A stretch of 64,000 nt of DNA, taken from positions 620,001 to 684,000 of the forward strand of contig CAVWPS010000001.1 of NCBI GenBank assembly GCA_963756975.1, given 5' to 3'. Source of the stretch: CAVRQM01 sp963756975. GTDB taxonomy: Bacteria; Pseudomonadota; Alphaproteobacteria; Acetobacterales; Acetobacteraceae. Below are positions 54,370 through 63,602 of the stretch, one piece after another; position 1 is the stretch's first letter, and every line of letters begins with the position of its first letter. Position numbers and translations under genes: made by a program. Below the pieces are notes generated by a model. It saw only the letters and a program-made list of their open reading frames with translations, made no database searches and had not been told where the DNA came from.

Positions 54370-55250
54370 ACCTTGTCGTCCAGCCCGATCGCCCGCAGCC
54401 GCGCACCTTCTTCGTCCCAGCCCGCCCGTTCCTTGACGTTGAGGAACAGGTGGACCGTGCGCTCCAGCAAATGCGCGAGCTGCCCGCGCGCCTTCGCCCC
54501 GATCTCGCGGATACGGCTGCCGCCAGCGCCGATCAGGATCGCCTTGTGGCCGGCGCGGGCGACGTAGATCGTGGCGTCGATCCGGACCGAGCCGTCCGGG
54601 CGTTCGGTAAAACTCTCGGTCTCGACGGTGGTGCCGTACGGGACTTCCTCGTGGGTTTGCAGGAAGATCTGCTCGCGCACGATCTCGGCGGCGAGCAGCC
54701 GGTCCGGCAGATCGGTCAGGTCGTCGGGCGGATACAGGTACGGCCCCGGCGGCATCGCGGCGGCCAAAGCGGCCTGGAACTCCTCGACACCGTCGCCGGT
54801 GCTGGCGGAGACCATGTAGGTCTCCTCGAACGTCGCGCGCTTGGACAGGTCGGCGATGGTCGGCAGCAGGCGGCCGCGCTCGACCAGGTCGATCTTGTTC
54901 AGCACCAGCCACACCCGGCCCGACAGCTTGCCGGCGATCTCGCGCACGCCCTCGGTCACGCCGGTCTTGGCGTCGACCAGGAACACGACGAGGTCGGAAT
55001 CCTGCGCCCCGACCCAGGCGGCGGCGACCATCGCGCGATCGAGCTTGCGTTTCGGCTTGAAAATGCCGGGCGTGTCGACCAGCAGGATCTGCGCCTCGCC
55101 CTGCATCAGGATGCCGAGCACGCGGAACCGGGTCGTTTGCGCCTTCGGGCTGACGATCGACAGTTTCGCCCCGGTCAGCCGGTTCAGCAGCGTCGATTTG
55201 CCCGCGTTCGGCGTGCCGACGATGGCCGCGAACCCGCAGCGCGTCGTCAT
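54366..55250 (-). CDS. era: GTPase Era
   Basis: 294 residues. G1 GTPNAGKS, G3 DTPGI, G4 NKIDLV; C-terminal KH domain with GHKAILIGAGGSRIREIG. Binds 16S rRNA and helps 30S maturation. ATG at 55250 overlaps the rnc stop (ATGA). Confidence 0.94.
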
Positions 55251-55973
55251 GCCGTCAGCACCGCGAGCAGAGCCTCGGCCGCGAGCCGTTCGGCGGCGCG
55301 CTTGGACGAGCCGGCCCCGCTCGCCGCGGCCGCGCCGGCCCGCGCCTCGACCACGAAAAGCGGGTCGTGCGGCGGTCCCTCGCGCGAGATCTGGACGTAT
55401 TCCGGCAACGGCCGCCCGCGTCGCCAAGAGCCACTCTTGGAGCGCGGTCTTAGAATCCTTCGGCGGCTCGGCCTGCGTCTCGATCGCCTCCGCCCATGCG
55501 CGGCGGACGAAGCCGCGCGCCGCGTCGAGGCCGCCGTCCATATAGAGTGCGCCGAGCAACGCCTCGATCGCATCGGCCAGCACGCTCGGCAGGCGGCGGA
55601 CGCCGGCGCGGCTTTCGCCCTCCGCGACCGAGAGCAGGTCCGGCAGGCCGATCCGGTCGGCGATGGCGAACAGGACGGGTTCGGAGACCAGGATCGACAG
55701 CCGCGCGCCGAGACGGCCCTCCTGCTCGGCCGGGTATCGCTCGGCGAGCCATTCGGCGATCAGCAGGCCGAGCACCCGGTCGCCCACGAACTCCAGCCGC
55801 TCGTTGCTGCCCGCACCCGTCCCGCGCACCTGCTTGCCGCGCGCGTTGCGGCGGGAGACGATTGCCGAGCGGTGGGTCAGCGCCTCCCGCAGCAGATCGG
55901 GCCGGGCGAAGACGTGCCCGACCAGCGCCTCGACGGCCGGCGGGATGCCGGACGCCGGATGGGGCGCGTTCAG
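55247..55973 (-). CDS. rnc: Ribonuclease III (frameshift in sequence)
   Basis: The RNase III signature is ERLEFVGDRVLGLLIAEW, with EALLGALYMDGGLDAARGF later. The double-stranded-RNA-binding domain (RPLPEYVQISREGPPHDPLF to RLAAEALLAVL) is in another frame after about 55421-55423, where one extra base is present. The likely start is CTG 55973 (LNAPHPASG), overlapping the lepB stop (CTGA). ATG 56018 is an alternative with a 49-base overlap. Confidence 0.88.
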
Positions 55974-56728
55974 GTGATGCCCGAGAACAGGCGCGACCAG
56001 CGGATTTCGCCCGGCCATTCCCAGAACTGCCACCAGGGCGCGTCGGATTCGAACGAGAAGAACACGAACTCCGCGCGTCCCACGAGGTTTTCGAGCGGGA
56101 TGTAGCCGACGCCGGTGTCGAGGTAGCGGCTGTCGAGGCTGTTGTCGCGGTTGTCGCCCATGCCGAACACATGGTCGGGCGGCACGATGTATTCCTGCGT
56201 GTCGTTCATCCCGCCGGTATCGGTCTGCTTGGCGATCAGGTGTTTCCGGCCGCCCGGCAGCGTCTCGATATACTGCTTCTCATCGACCGCGTTGCCGTGC
56301 TCGTCGACGGCGATGACGTTGCCGTCGTCGTCGCGGGGGACGAGTTCGTTGTTGATGTAGAGCTGGCCGTGCACGAGCTTGATATGGTCACCGGGCAGGC
56401 CGACGATGCGCTTGATGAAGTTGGTGTCGGGGTCGCTCGGCAGCTTGAACACCGCCACGTCGCCGCGCGCCGGCAGCCGGCCGAGGATGCGGCCGTGGAA
56501 GAACGGCAACGCCACCGGCAGCGAGTATTTCGAATAGCCGTAGCTGTATTTCGACACGAACAGGTAGTCGCCGACCAGCAGGGTCGGGATCATCGAGCCG
56601 GACGGGATGTTGAACGGCTCGAACGCGACGGTGCGGACCACGATTGCGATCAGCACGGCGTAGATGATGGTCTTGATCGTATCGATCAGGCCGCCGGACG
56701 AACGCCGGGCGGCGGTTGAGGGGGGCAT
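55970..56728 (-). CDS. lepB: Signal peptidase I
   Basis: 252 residues. One N-terminal membrane segment (TIIYAVLIAIVVRTVAF), catalytic Ser in NIPSGSMIPTLLVGD, Lys in TNFIKRIVGLPGD. GMGDNRDNSLDSRY is box E. Removes signal peptides from exported proteins. Sits in the usual acpS-lepB-rnc-era order. Confidence 0.94.
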   Translation of the reverse strand: MPPSTAARRSSGGLIDTIKTIIYAVLIAIVVRTVAFEPFNIPSGSMIPTLLVGDYLFVSKYSYGYSKYSLPVALPFFHGRILGRLPARGDVAVFKLPSDPDTNFIKRIVGLPGDHIKLVHGQLYINNELVPRDDDGNVIAVDEHGNAVDEKQYIETLPGGRKHLIAKQTDTGGMNDTQEYIVPPDHVFGMGDNRDNSLDSRYLDTGVGYIPLENLVGRAEFVFFSFESDAPWWQFWEWPGEIRWSRLFSGIT

Positions 56729-56792
56729 GGCCGCGTGCGCCGTTCAGGTCTGGGTGGGGTCGAAGGCGTTCAAACGCGCGGACGGTGCGAAG

Positions 56793-57200
56793 TCAAGTTT
56801 CCGGCTCCGCGGTCAGGGTGACTTGCGCGAACGCGTAGGGTGGCTCGTCGGTCATGGTCAGGTGCAGGACGCCGACATGGCCGGGCGGAACGAGCTTGGC
56901 CATCCGCACCGCCGCCCCTCCGGTCAGCGCCAGCGTCGGGCGGCCGCTCGGCAGGTTGACCACACCGATGTCGGACATGTGGACGCCCTGGGCGAAGCCG
57001 GTGCCGAGGGCTTTGGCGCAGGCTTCCTTGGCGGCGAAGCGTTTGGCGTAGGTGGCGGCGCGGATCGACTCTGTCCGGCGTTCGGCTTTCTGGCGTTCGG
57101 TCGCCGTGAAGACGCGGCTGGTGAAGCGGTCGCCGTGGCGGTCTAGGACGGTCTGGACGCGGCGGATGTCGCAGAGGTCCGAGCCGATGCCGAGGATCAA
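56793..57200 (-). CDS. acpS: Holo-[acyl-carrier-protein] synthase
   Basis: 135 residues. ILGIGSDLCDIRRVQTVL opens, with the metal Asp; AKRFAAKEACAKALGTGF holds the key Glu. Transfers phosphopantetheine to ACP. The start is TTG 57200. The only upstream GAGG is in the adjoining palindrome (57201-57285), so the repeat appears to supply the ribosome binding site. Confidence 0.92.
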   Translation of the reverse strand: MILGIGSDLCDIRRVQTVLDRHGDRFTSRVFTATERQKAERRTESIRAATYAKRFAAKEACAKALGTGFAQGVHMSDIGVVNLPSGRPTLALTGGAAVRMAKLVPPGHVGVLHLTMTDEPPYAFAQVTLTAEPET

Positions 57201-57285
57201 GACCCCTCACCCCGGCCCTCTCCCAAAGCGGGAGAGGGAGCAGCCTTCTCCCTCTCCCCTTGGGAGAGGGCCGGGGTGAGGGGTC
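57201..57285. repeat. Dispersed palindromic repeat, copy 3
   Basis: Perfect 25-base arms at 57201-57225 and 57261-57285 (outer part GACCCCTCACCCC / GGGGTGAGGGGTC), enclosing two smaller stems built on CCCTCTCCC/GGGAGAGGG. It lies between rel and acpS, both on the minus strand; its left end directly abuts the acpS start codon. Confidence 0.85.
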
Positions 57286-57294
57286 GCGCCACCA

Positions 57295-59547
57295 TCACCC
57301 CTTCGCCCGCTCGACCTGATGGATCCCGCCCGCGGCCCGCAGCCCGGCGATGACCGTGATCAGATGCGGCAGATCCCGCACCTCGACATCCAGCAGCACG
57401 TCGCAGAAATCGCCGCTGCGGTCGGTCACGCGCAAATTCGCCACCGCCGCGTCGTGCTTGCTGACCGCCTGGGCGATCGTGGCCGGCACGCGGGTGTCGT
57501 TGTGCGCGACGATGCTGATGCGGCCGATGAACGTCTCGGCCGGTTTGCCGTCGCGCCCCTTGCCGCCGCCGGCGGGACGGAACGCCCACGGCTCCCAATC
57601 GACGTCGATGAACCGCTCGGGCGTCGCCGCGAACCCGTCCAGCGTCGGGCAGTCGCGGGTGTGGATGGTGACACCCTTGCCGGTCGTGACGATGCCGCTG
57701 ATCCGGTCGCCGGGCAGCGGGCGGCAGCAGCCGGCGAAGTTGTAGGCCATGCCGGCGACCAGACCGCTGATCGGCAGGTCGTGCAGCCCGCCCGGCGGCC
57801 GCGGCGTCGCGCGCGGCAAAGCCGGCGGCATGTGGGGCGCGCGGGCGGCGGGCCGCAGCTCCGGGTAGGCGGCGGCGACGACCTCCTTCGGGCCGATATT
57901 GCCGGTGCCGACCATCAGATAGAGGTCGGCGGCCGTCGCGGCCTTGAACGCCTTCAGCGCCGGTTCGAGGCTTTTCTCCGAGCCGTCCACGCCGTCCTGC
58001 CGGAATGCCTTGGCGAGTGCCGCACGGCCCTGGTCGATATGCGCCGTGCGCTGCTGCTGCTGGACGAAGCGGCGGATGCGCGCGCGCGCCTTGCCGGTGA
58101 CGACGAACCGTTCCCATTGCGGGCTCGGCGTGCCGCCGCGCGCGGTCATGATCTCGACCTGGTCGCCGTTCTGCAGCTCGACCCGCAGCCCCTGGATTTG
58201 CCCGTTCACGCGGGCGCCGACGCAGGTGTCGCCGACCTGGCTGTGCACGGCGTAGGCGAAGTCGATCGGGGTGGCGCCGCGCGGGAGCTGGATCAGCTGG
58301 CCCTTCGGCGTGAAGCAGAACACCTGGTCGGCGTAGAGTTCGAGCCGCGTGTTGGTCAGGAACTCGTCGGTCGAGGAATTTTCCAGAATTTCGAGCAGGT
58401 CGCGCACCCACGGGAACCGCTCGGCGGTCGTCGTCTGCTGCTTATAGGACCAGTGCGCGGCGAGGCCGTTCTCCGCCACGTCCTGCATCTCGGGCGTGCG
58501 GATCTGGATTTCGATCTTCTGGTTGCGCGGCTCCCGCAGCGTGACGCCCGTGTGCAGCGAGCGGTAGCCGTTCGCGCGCGGCGTGCTGATGTAGTCCTTG
58601 AAACGGCCCGCGATCACCGAATAGGCGGCGTGCACGGCACCGAGGGCCGCGTAACATTCCTCGCGCGTGGGCACGACGAGGCGGAACGCCATGATGTCCG
58701 ACAGCTGTTCGAACTGCACCTGCCGGCGCTGCATCTTCTCCCAGATCGAGAACGGGCTTTTCTCCCGCCCGCCGACATCCACGACCCCGATCCCGGCCTC
58801 GGCGCAAATTCGGCGCAGCTCGACCTTCACCTCCTCGATGACGTCCGCCCCCTGCCCGCGCAGGAACGTCAGGCGCGCGGTGATGCTGCCGAAACCTTCG
58901 GGCTCGAGTTGCTGGAAGGCGAGCGTCTGCAGCTCGGTCTTGATCGCGTCCATGCCCATGCGCTCGGCGAGCGGGGCGTAGATGTCCATCGTCTCGCGCG
59001 CGATCCGCTGACGGCGCTCGATCTGCGGCACGAAATGCAGCGTTCGCATGTTGTGCAGCCGGTCGGCGAGTTTGACCAACAGCACGCGGATGTCGCGGCT
59101 CATGGCCAGCACGAGCTTCTTGAAATTCTCGGCCTGCTTGGTGCGGTCCGAGTTGATTTCGAGTTTCGTGAGCTTGGTCACGCCGTCGACCAGGCTCGCG
59201 ATCTCGGAGCCGAACTGGGCCGTCAGCTGCTCGCGCGTGACGCCGGTGTCCTCCACCACGTCGTGCAGCAGGGCGGTCGCGATGCTGGCCGGATCGAGCC
59301 GGTAGCCGGCGAGGATGCGGGCGACCGCGATCGGATGGCTGATATAGGGGTCGCCGTTGTCGCGGGTCTGATCGCGATGGGCGGCGGCGGCGACCGAATA
59401 GGCGCGGCCGATCAGGTCGATGTCGAAGCGCGGGTCGGCCGCGTGCAGGTCGGCGCGAAGGCCGTCGACCGTCGTCTCGAGCGGCGCCTCGGGTGCGAAC
59501 GACCCCGCGCCGACCCCGTCGGGGGCGCGTGCGGGGCCGATCAGCAA
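57295..59547 (-). CDS. rel: Bifunctional (p)ppGpp synthetase/hydrolase Rel (RelA/SpoT)
   Basis: 750 residues. HD hydrolase domain (ALLHDVVEDTGVTREQLTAQ), synthetase with RFKDYISTPRANGYRSLHTG, where R-x-K-D is the bifunctional form rather than the E-x-D-D of mono-functional RelA, then TGS (FAYAVHSQVGDTCVGARVNG) and a C-terminal ACT domain. Controls the stringent response. TTG 59547 is the likely start, 9 bases after rpoZ. Confidence 0.94.
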   Translation of the reverse strand: MLIGPARAPDGVGAGSFAPEAPLETTVDGLRADLHAADPRFDIDLIGRAYSVAAAAHRDQTRDNGDPYISHPIAVARILAGYRLDPASIATALLHDVVEDTGVTREQLTAQFGSEIASLVDGVTKLTKLEINSDRTKQAENFKKLVLAMSRDIRVLLVKLADRLHNMRTLHFVPQIERRQRIARETMDIYAPLAERMGMDAIKTELQTLAFQQLEPEGFGSITARLTFLRGQGADVIEEVKVELRRICAEAGIGVVDVGGREKSPFSIWEKMQRRQVQFEQLSDIMAFRLVVPTREECYAALGAVHAAYSVIAGRFKDYISTPRANGYRSLHTGVTLREPRNQKIEIQIRTPEMQDVAENGLAAHWSYKQQTTTAERFPWVRDLLEILENSSTDEFLTNTRLELYADQVFCFTPKGQLIQLPRGATPIDFAYAVHSQVGDTCVGARVNGQIQGLRVELQNGDQVEIMTARGGTPSPQWERFVVTGKARARIRRFVQQQQRTAHIDQGRAALAKAFRQDGVDGSEKSLEPALKAFKAATAADLYLMVGTGNIGPKEVVAAAYPELRPAARAPHMPPALPRATPRPPGGLHDLPISGLVAGMAYNFAGCCRPLPGDRISGIVTTGKGVTIHTRDCPTLDGFAATPERFIDVDWEPWAFRPAGGGKGRDGKPAETFIGRISIVAHNDTRVPATIAQAVSKHDAAVANLRVTDRSGDFCDVLLDVEVRDLPHLITVIAGLRAAGGIHQVERAKG

Positions 59548-59556
59548 GGGCTGGTG

Positions 59557-59961
59557 CTAACGGCGGCGGCCGCCAAGTTCGGCCTCGATCGCGTCGCGCA
59601 TGTCGGTCTCCGACACTTCCTCACCGTCGACCGGGAGGGACGCGGCTTCCTCGTCGTTGCTGATTTCCTGCAGGCCGAAGATGTTCGCCTCGGTCGGGAT
59701 GAGGTCGAGCACCTCCTCGTCGGCGGGCTCCGGCTCCGGCGCGCGGCTGAGCGACTTGTTGAGGTCGGCGCGCAGCTTCTCGACGGTGACGGTCTGGTCG
59801 GCGATTTCCCGCAGGGCGACGACCGGGTTCTTGTCGTCGTCGCGGTCGACCGTCAGTTCCTCGCCACGGGCGAGGTTGCGGGCACGCTGGGCGGCGAGCA
59901 AAACCAGCTCGAAGCGGTTCGGGATGCGTTCGACGCAATCCTCGACGGTGACGCGTGCCAT
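59557..59961 (-). CDS. rpoZ: RNA polymerase omega subunit
   Basis: 134 residues from ATG 59961 (GGAGG upstream). ARVTVEDCVERIPNRFELVL, then AAQRARNLARGEELTVDRDD and NPVVALREIADQTV are the omega core. The acidic C-terminal tail is longer than in E. coli (~90 residues), as in other alphaproteobacteria. Directly upstream of rel. Confidence 0.94.
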   Translation of the reverse strand: MARVTVEDCVERIPNRFELVLLAAQRARNLARGEELTVDRDDDKNPVVALREIADQTVTVEKLRADLNKSLSRAPEPEPADEEVLDLIPTEANIFGLQEISNDEEAASLPVDGEEVSETDMRDAIEAELGGRRR

Positions 59962-60055
59962 ACCGATGGCCTCCAACTGAATGCGAAATGCTTGATCTGG
60001 TTAAGTAGCGTCCCATCATGCGCGCGGCAAGGTTATGCCGCACCGCAATGTGTTT

Positions 60056-60544
60056 CTACAGAACGGCGATGCCCTGAGGCGGCAGATCGGCCAGCATCCC
60101 GGCGGCGGTCCGGCCGAGGATCGGGTGGACCCACTCGGGGGCGATGTCGGTCAGCGGAACCAGGACGAACGCGCGCAGATGGGCGCGGGGATGCGGCAGC
60201 ACGGGGTCGGGCGAGTCGCGGATCAGGCCGTCGATCGCGATCAGGTCGAGGTCCAGCGTCCGCGCGGCGTTGATCGCACCCCGGACCCGCCCCGCGCCCG
60301 CCTCGATCGCGTGAAGTTGGGCCAGCAGCCAGGCGGGGTCGGCCGAACCCTCCAGGCGAACCGCGCCGTTCACGTAGGGCGGCTGGTCGGAGCGGGGGAT
60401 CGGCACCGTCTCATACCATTTCGACACGGATACGATGCGCAATCCCGACAAGGTGCCGAGCGCGGCGACGGCGGCCTCGCACGTCGCACGCGGGCCGGCT
60501 TCGTCCGGCCCGGGCAAGTTCGCGCCGATCGCGACCAGGATCAC
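60056..60544 (-). CDS. folK: 2-amino-4-hydroxy-6-hydroxymethyldihydropteridine pyrophosphokinase
   Basis: 162 residues from a GTG at 60544. ILVAIGANLPGPDEAGPRAT opens, SDQPPYVNGAVRLEG and RTLDLDLIAIDGLIRDSPD follow, ending in HPRAHLRAFVLVPLTDIAPE. Transfers pyrophosphate from ATP in folate synthesis. 95 bases upstream of rpoZ. Confidence 0.93.
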   Translation of the reverse strand: MILVAIGANLPGPDEAGPRATCEAAVAALGTLSGLRIVSVSKWYETVPIPRSDQPPYVNGAVRLEGSADPAWLLAQLHAIEAGAGRVRGAINAARTLDLDLIAIDGLIRDSPDPVLPHPRAHLRAFVLVPLTDIAPEWVHPILGRTAAGMLADLPPQGIAVL

Positions 60545-60640
60545 GCTTCATCTTTCCGCAACGCCGTGCCCCAACTATAGACACGGGACAAGCCGTGCAT
60601 CAAAGCCGGCCCAAGCCGACCATTTCGCATCGGACCGTTC

Positions 60641-61246
60641 ATGCCGCATTTCCTCTCGACCGAGCGCACCGCGCTCTTCATCGACGGCGCAAACCTTTAC
60701 TCCGCGTCGCGCAACATCGGGTTCGATGTCGATTACCGCCAGTTGCTGGAATATTTCAAGCGTCAAACCAATGTGCTGCGAGCGTATTATTACGCGGCCG
60801 TGCTCGAGACGGAGGAATATTCACCGCTCAAGCCGCTGACGGACTGGCTGGTCTATAACGGCTACACGCTCGTTACGAAAGCGGCACGAGAGTTCACCGA
60901 CGCGACCGGCCGCCGGCGGGTCAAGGGGAACATGGATATCGAGCTGGCCGTCGACATGCTGGAGCTTGCGCCGCGCATCGACCATGCGGTGCTGTTCAGC
61001 GGCGACGGCGATTTCCGCCGGCTGGTGGAGGCGGTGCAGCGGCAGGCGGTGCGGGTCACGGTCATCTCATCGGTCCGGACCAGCCCGCCGATGGTCGGCG
61101 ACGATTTGCGGCGGCAGGCCGACCAGTTTCTCGACCTGGCCGAAATCGCGCCGGAATTCACCCGCCGCCAGACCGAGCCGCGTCCGCCGCGCGGCCGGGT
61201 GATGGCGCAAACGGTCGAGCTCGACATCGACGCGACCGATGCCTGA
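60641..61246 (+). CDS. NYN-domain (LabA/DUF88-type) ribonuclease-like protein
   Basis: 201 residues. PIN-like NYN fold: acidic residues in ALFIDGANLYSASR, GNMDIELAVDMLE and VLFSGDGDFRRLV. Proteins of this family are thought to cut RNA; targets unknown. The last 8 bases overlap the uracil-DNA glycosylase start. First gene of a tight plus-strand operon. Confidence 0.87.
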   Translation: MPHFLSTERTALFIDGANLYSASRNIGFDVDYRQLLEYFKRQTNVLRAYYYAAVLETEEYSPLKPLTDWLVYNGYTLVTKAAREFTDATGRRRVKGNMDIELAVDMLELAPRIDHAVLFSGDGDFRRLVEAVQRQAVRVTVISSVRTSPPMVGDDLRRQADQFLDLAEIAPEFTRRQTEPRPPRGRVMAQTVELDIDATDA

Positions 61247-61898
61247 CGCGCTGCCGGCCAATCTGGTCGAAGCGCCGCCGCGCGACTGCCCGCTCTGCCC
61301 GAGGCTGGTCGAGTACCGGCATGCCAACCAGGCCGCGAACCCCGACTGGTTCAACGGCCCGGTGCCGTCTTGGGGTCCGATCGACGCGCGCCTCGTGATC
61401 GTCGGCATGGCGCCCGGCGTCAAAGGCGCCAACCGGACGGGGCGGCCGTTCACCGGCGATCATGCCGGGATGCTGTTATACGAGACGCTGATCGCGATGG
61501 GGTTCGCGCACGGCGACTACGCGGCCGATCCGCACGACGGCATGACGCTGGACGATTGCCGGATCGTGAACGCGGTGCGCTGCGTGCCGCCGCAGAACCT
61601 GCCGCGGCCGGTGGAGGTGTCGACGTGCAACCGGTTCCTGGCCGCCGAACTGGCCGCGATGCCCCGGTTGCGCGTGGTGTTGTCGCTCGGTGTGCTGTCG
61701 CACGCGGCGGTGCTGAAGGCGTGCGGCATTCCGCCGACGCGGGTGCGGTTCCAGCACGGGGCCACGCACGCGCTGCCGGACGGGCTGCTGCTGACCGACA
61801 GCTATCATGTGTCGCGCTACAACACGTCGACCCGGAAGCTGACGCCCGAGATGTTCCGCTCGGTGGTCGCCGGGATCGCCGAGCGGCTCGCCACGTGA
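61239..61898 (+). CDS. Uracil-DNA glycosylase, family 5 (UDGb)
   Basis: 219 residues. GMAPGVKGANRTGRPFTGDH is the family-5 active-site region. Four Cys for an iron-sulfur cluster are in RDCPLCPRLVEYR, AVRCVPPQN and STCNRFL. Removes uracil and other deaminated bases in GC-rich genomes. GTG overlap at its stop with the next gene. Confidence 0.88.
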   Translation: MPDALPANLVEAPPRDCPLCPRLVEYRHANQAANPDWFNGPVPSWGPIDARLVIVGMAPGVKGANRTGRPFTGDHAGMLLYETLIAMGFAHGDYAADPHDGMTLDDCRIVNAVRCVPPQNLPRPVEVSTCNRFLAAELAAMPRLRVVLSLGVLSHAAVLKACGIPPTRVRFQHGATHALPDGLLLTDSYHVSRYNTSTRKLTPEMFRSVVAGIAERLAT

Positions 61899-62835
61899 TC
61901 GCGATCATCGGCGCGGGGGCAGCCGGGCTCGCCTGCGCCGCCGCCCTGACCGACGCCGGGCGAGCGGTGCGGATCTTCGACAAGGGGCGCAGGCCGGGCG
62001 GACGGATCGCGACGCGTCGGATCGGCGACGTGGCGTTCAACCACGGGGCGCAGTTCGCGACCGCGCGGGACGAGGGCTTCGTCGCGTTGCTTCGGACGTT
62101 CGAGCGTGACGGTGTCGTCGCGGGCTGGCCGGCCGCGACCGACGGCAAGGATGTCCGGTGGGTCGGCGTGCCGGGGATGTCGGCGATGGCGCAGGCCATG
62201 GCGGGTTCCCTGCCGGTCGAGACGCTGACCCAGGTCGCGTTCATCCGCCCGGACCGGAGCGTGAGGATCATGCCGGCGGCCGACATCGCGCCCGGCGCGG
62301 TGCGCGACGAGGGCGGGTTGGTGACCGAGCCGTTCGAGGCGGTGCTGCTGGCCGTCCCGCGCCGCAGGCGGTGCCGCTGCTGGGCGACCATCCGTTCGCT
62401 GGCCGCGCCGCCGCGACACGCTACGCGCCGAGTTGGACGGTAATGGCGACGTTCGATACCCCGCTGCCCGGACCGGACGTGTTTCGGGCCAAGACCGGCG
62501 CGGTCGGCTGGGCGGCGCGGCAATCGTCCCTGCCCGGCCATGCCGCCGGCCCGGATGCGTGGGTCATCCAGGCCACCGCCGCCTGGAGCGCCGACCATCT
62601 GGAGCAGGATGCGGCGGAGATCGCGCCGAAACTCTGTGCCGCGTTCACGCCGGTGACACCCGCGACCGTGACGGCCCAGCGCTGGCGGTACGCGCAGGTC
62701 GAGGTCGCGGCCGGCGAGCCGTGCTTCTGGGATGCGGACGGGCGGATCGGGGCCTGCGGCGATTGGTGCCTCGGCGGCCGGGTCGAGGCGGCGTGGCTGT
62801 CCGGACGCGCACTCGCGGCCGCGGTGCTCGGATGA
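61895..62835 (+). CDS. FAD/NAD(P)-dependent oxidoreductase, renalase-like (frameshift in sequence)
   Basis: GTG 61895 overlaps the UDG stop (GTGA). IAIIGAGAAGLACAAALTDA with the GRRPGGRIATRR following binds FAD; HGAQFATARDEGF is also conserved. At about 62357-62361 one base is missing, after which the reading continues in another frame (PQAVPLLGDHPFAGRAAATR, then FDTPLPGPDVFRAKTGAV to GDWCLGGRVEAAWLSGRALA). Restoring one base gives a full ~313-residue protein. Substrate unknown. Confidence 0.8.
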
Positions 62836-63128
62836 CCGGCGACGCGGCGATCGAGGCCGAGTTGCTGCGGCTGGTGACGGAACGGGGTGTCGCGAAGTCG
62901 ATCTGCCCGAGCGAGGTCGCGCGGGCGCTGGCGGAGAACTGGCAGCCATTGCTCGGCCGGGTGCGCACGGTTGCAGTGCGGCTTTCCGTCGAAGGCAAGA
63001 TCGACGTGCTGCGGAAGGGCAAGCCGGTGCCCCCCGAGGAGGTGCGCGGCGTGATCCGGCTGCGGCTACGGCCCGACGGCCCGACCGACATCCCGGCTGA
63101 AGAGACACCCGACGAGACACCAGAATGA
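62832..63128 (+). CDS. DUF3253 protein
   Basis: 98 residues. AIEAELLRLVTERGVAKSIC, then PSEVARALAENWQPLLGRVR and GKIDVLRKGKPVPPEE match DUF3253, a winged-helix-like fold of unknown role. ATG 62832 overlaps the preceding stop, and its stop overlaps the next start. Confidence 0.82.
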   Translation: MTGDAAIEAELLRLVTERGVAKSICPSEVARALAENWQPLLGRVRTVAVRLSVEGKIDVLRKGKPVPPEEVRGVIRLRLRPDGPTDIPAEETPDETPE

Positions 63129-63592
63129 CCCGCCTCGTCCCCCTCGCCGTGGGTCTGTTGCTGTCGGGCTGCTCCGGCCATGGGGCGGCTGGCCTGCCGG
63201 TTCCGCCGCCGATGGATTTCGCCCACCTCGTCCGGCCATCGACGCCGAACACGGCACTGGCCGCCCCGGCCGGGTTCTCGCCCGCGCCCGACATCGTCAC
63301 CCGCCGCTACGACGTGCCGCCGGACGCGTTGTACGCGGCGCTCAAGCGGGTCGCGCTGTCGCAGCCGCGCACATACCTGCATGTCGCGTACGACGACCGG
63401 CGCGAGGCGCATTTCGTCGCCCGGTCGCGCTGGATGAATTTCCCCGATTTAATCGCCGCACACATCGCGCCCGACGGCACGCTCGTGCTCTGGTCGCGCA
63501 GCGTCTACGGACACTCCGATCTCGGCGTGAACCGGGCGCGACTGACGACTTGGCTCGCGGCGCTCGACGCGGAGCTGGCCCGGAAAACCTAA
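63125..63592 (+). CDS. DUF1499 lipoprotein
   Basis: 155 residues. LVPLAVGLLLSGC is a signal peptide with lipobox LLSGC. The mature part (PDALYAALKRVALSQPRTYL, HFVARSRWMNFPDLIAAHIA, RSVYGHSDLGVNRARLTTW) matches DUF1499, a family of unknown function. ATGA overlap with DUF3253. Confidence 0.82.
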   Translation: MTRLVPLAVGLLLSGCSGHGAAGLPVPPPMDFAHLVRPSTPNTALAAPAGFSPAPDIVTRRYDVPPDALYAALKRVALSQPRTYLHVAYDDRREAHFVARSRWMNFPDLIAAHIAPDGTLVLWSRSVYGHSDLGVNRARLTTWLAALDAELARKT

Positions 63593-63602
63593 GGATCGCG
63601 GA

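Noticed and set aside
57319..60273. Very long open frame on the plus strand opposite rel and rpoZ
   Set aside because: It mirrors the codon pattern of rel and rpoZ on the other strand; Arg/Gly/Asp/Val-rich with no domain.
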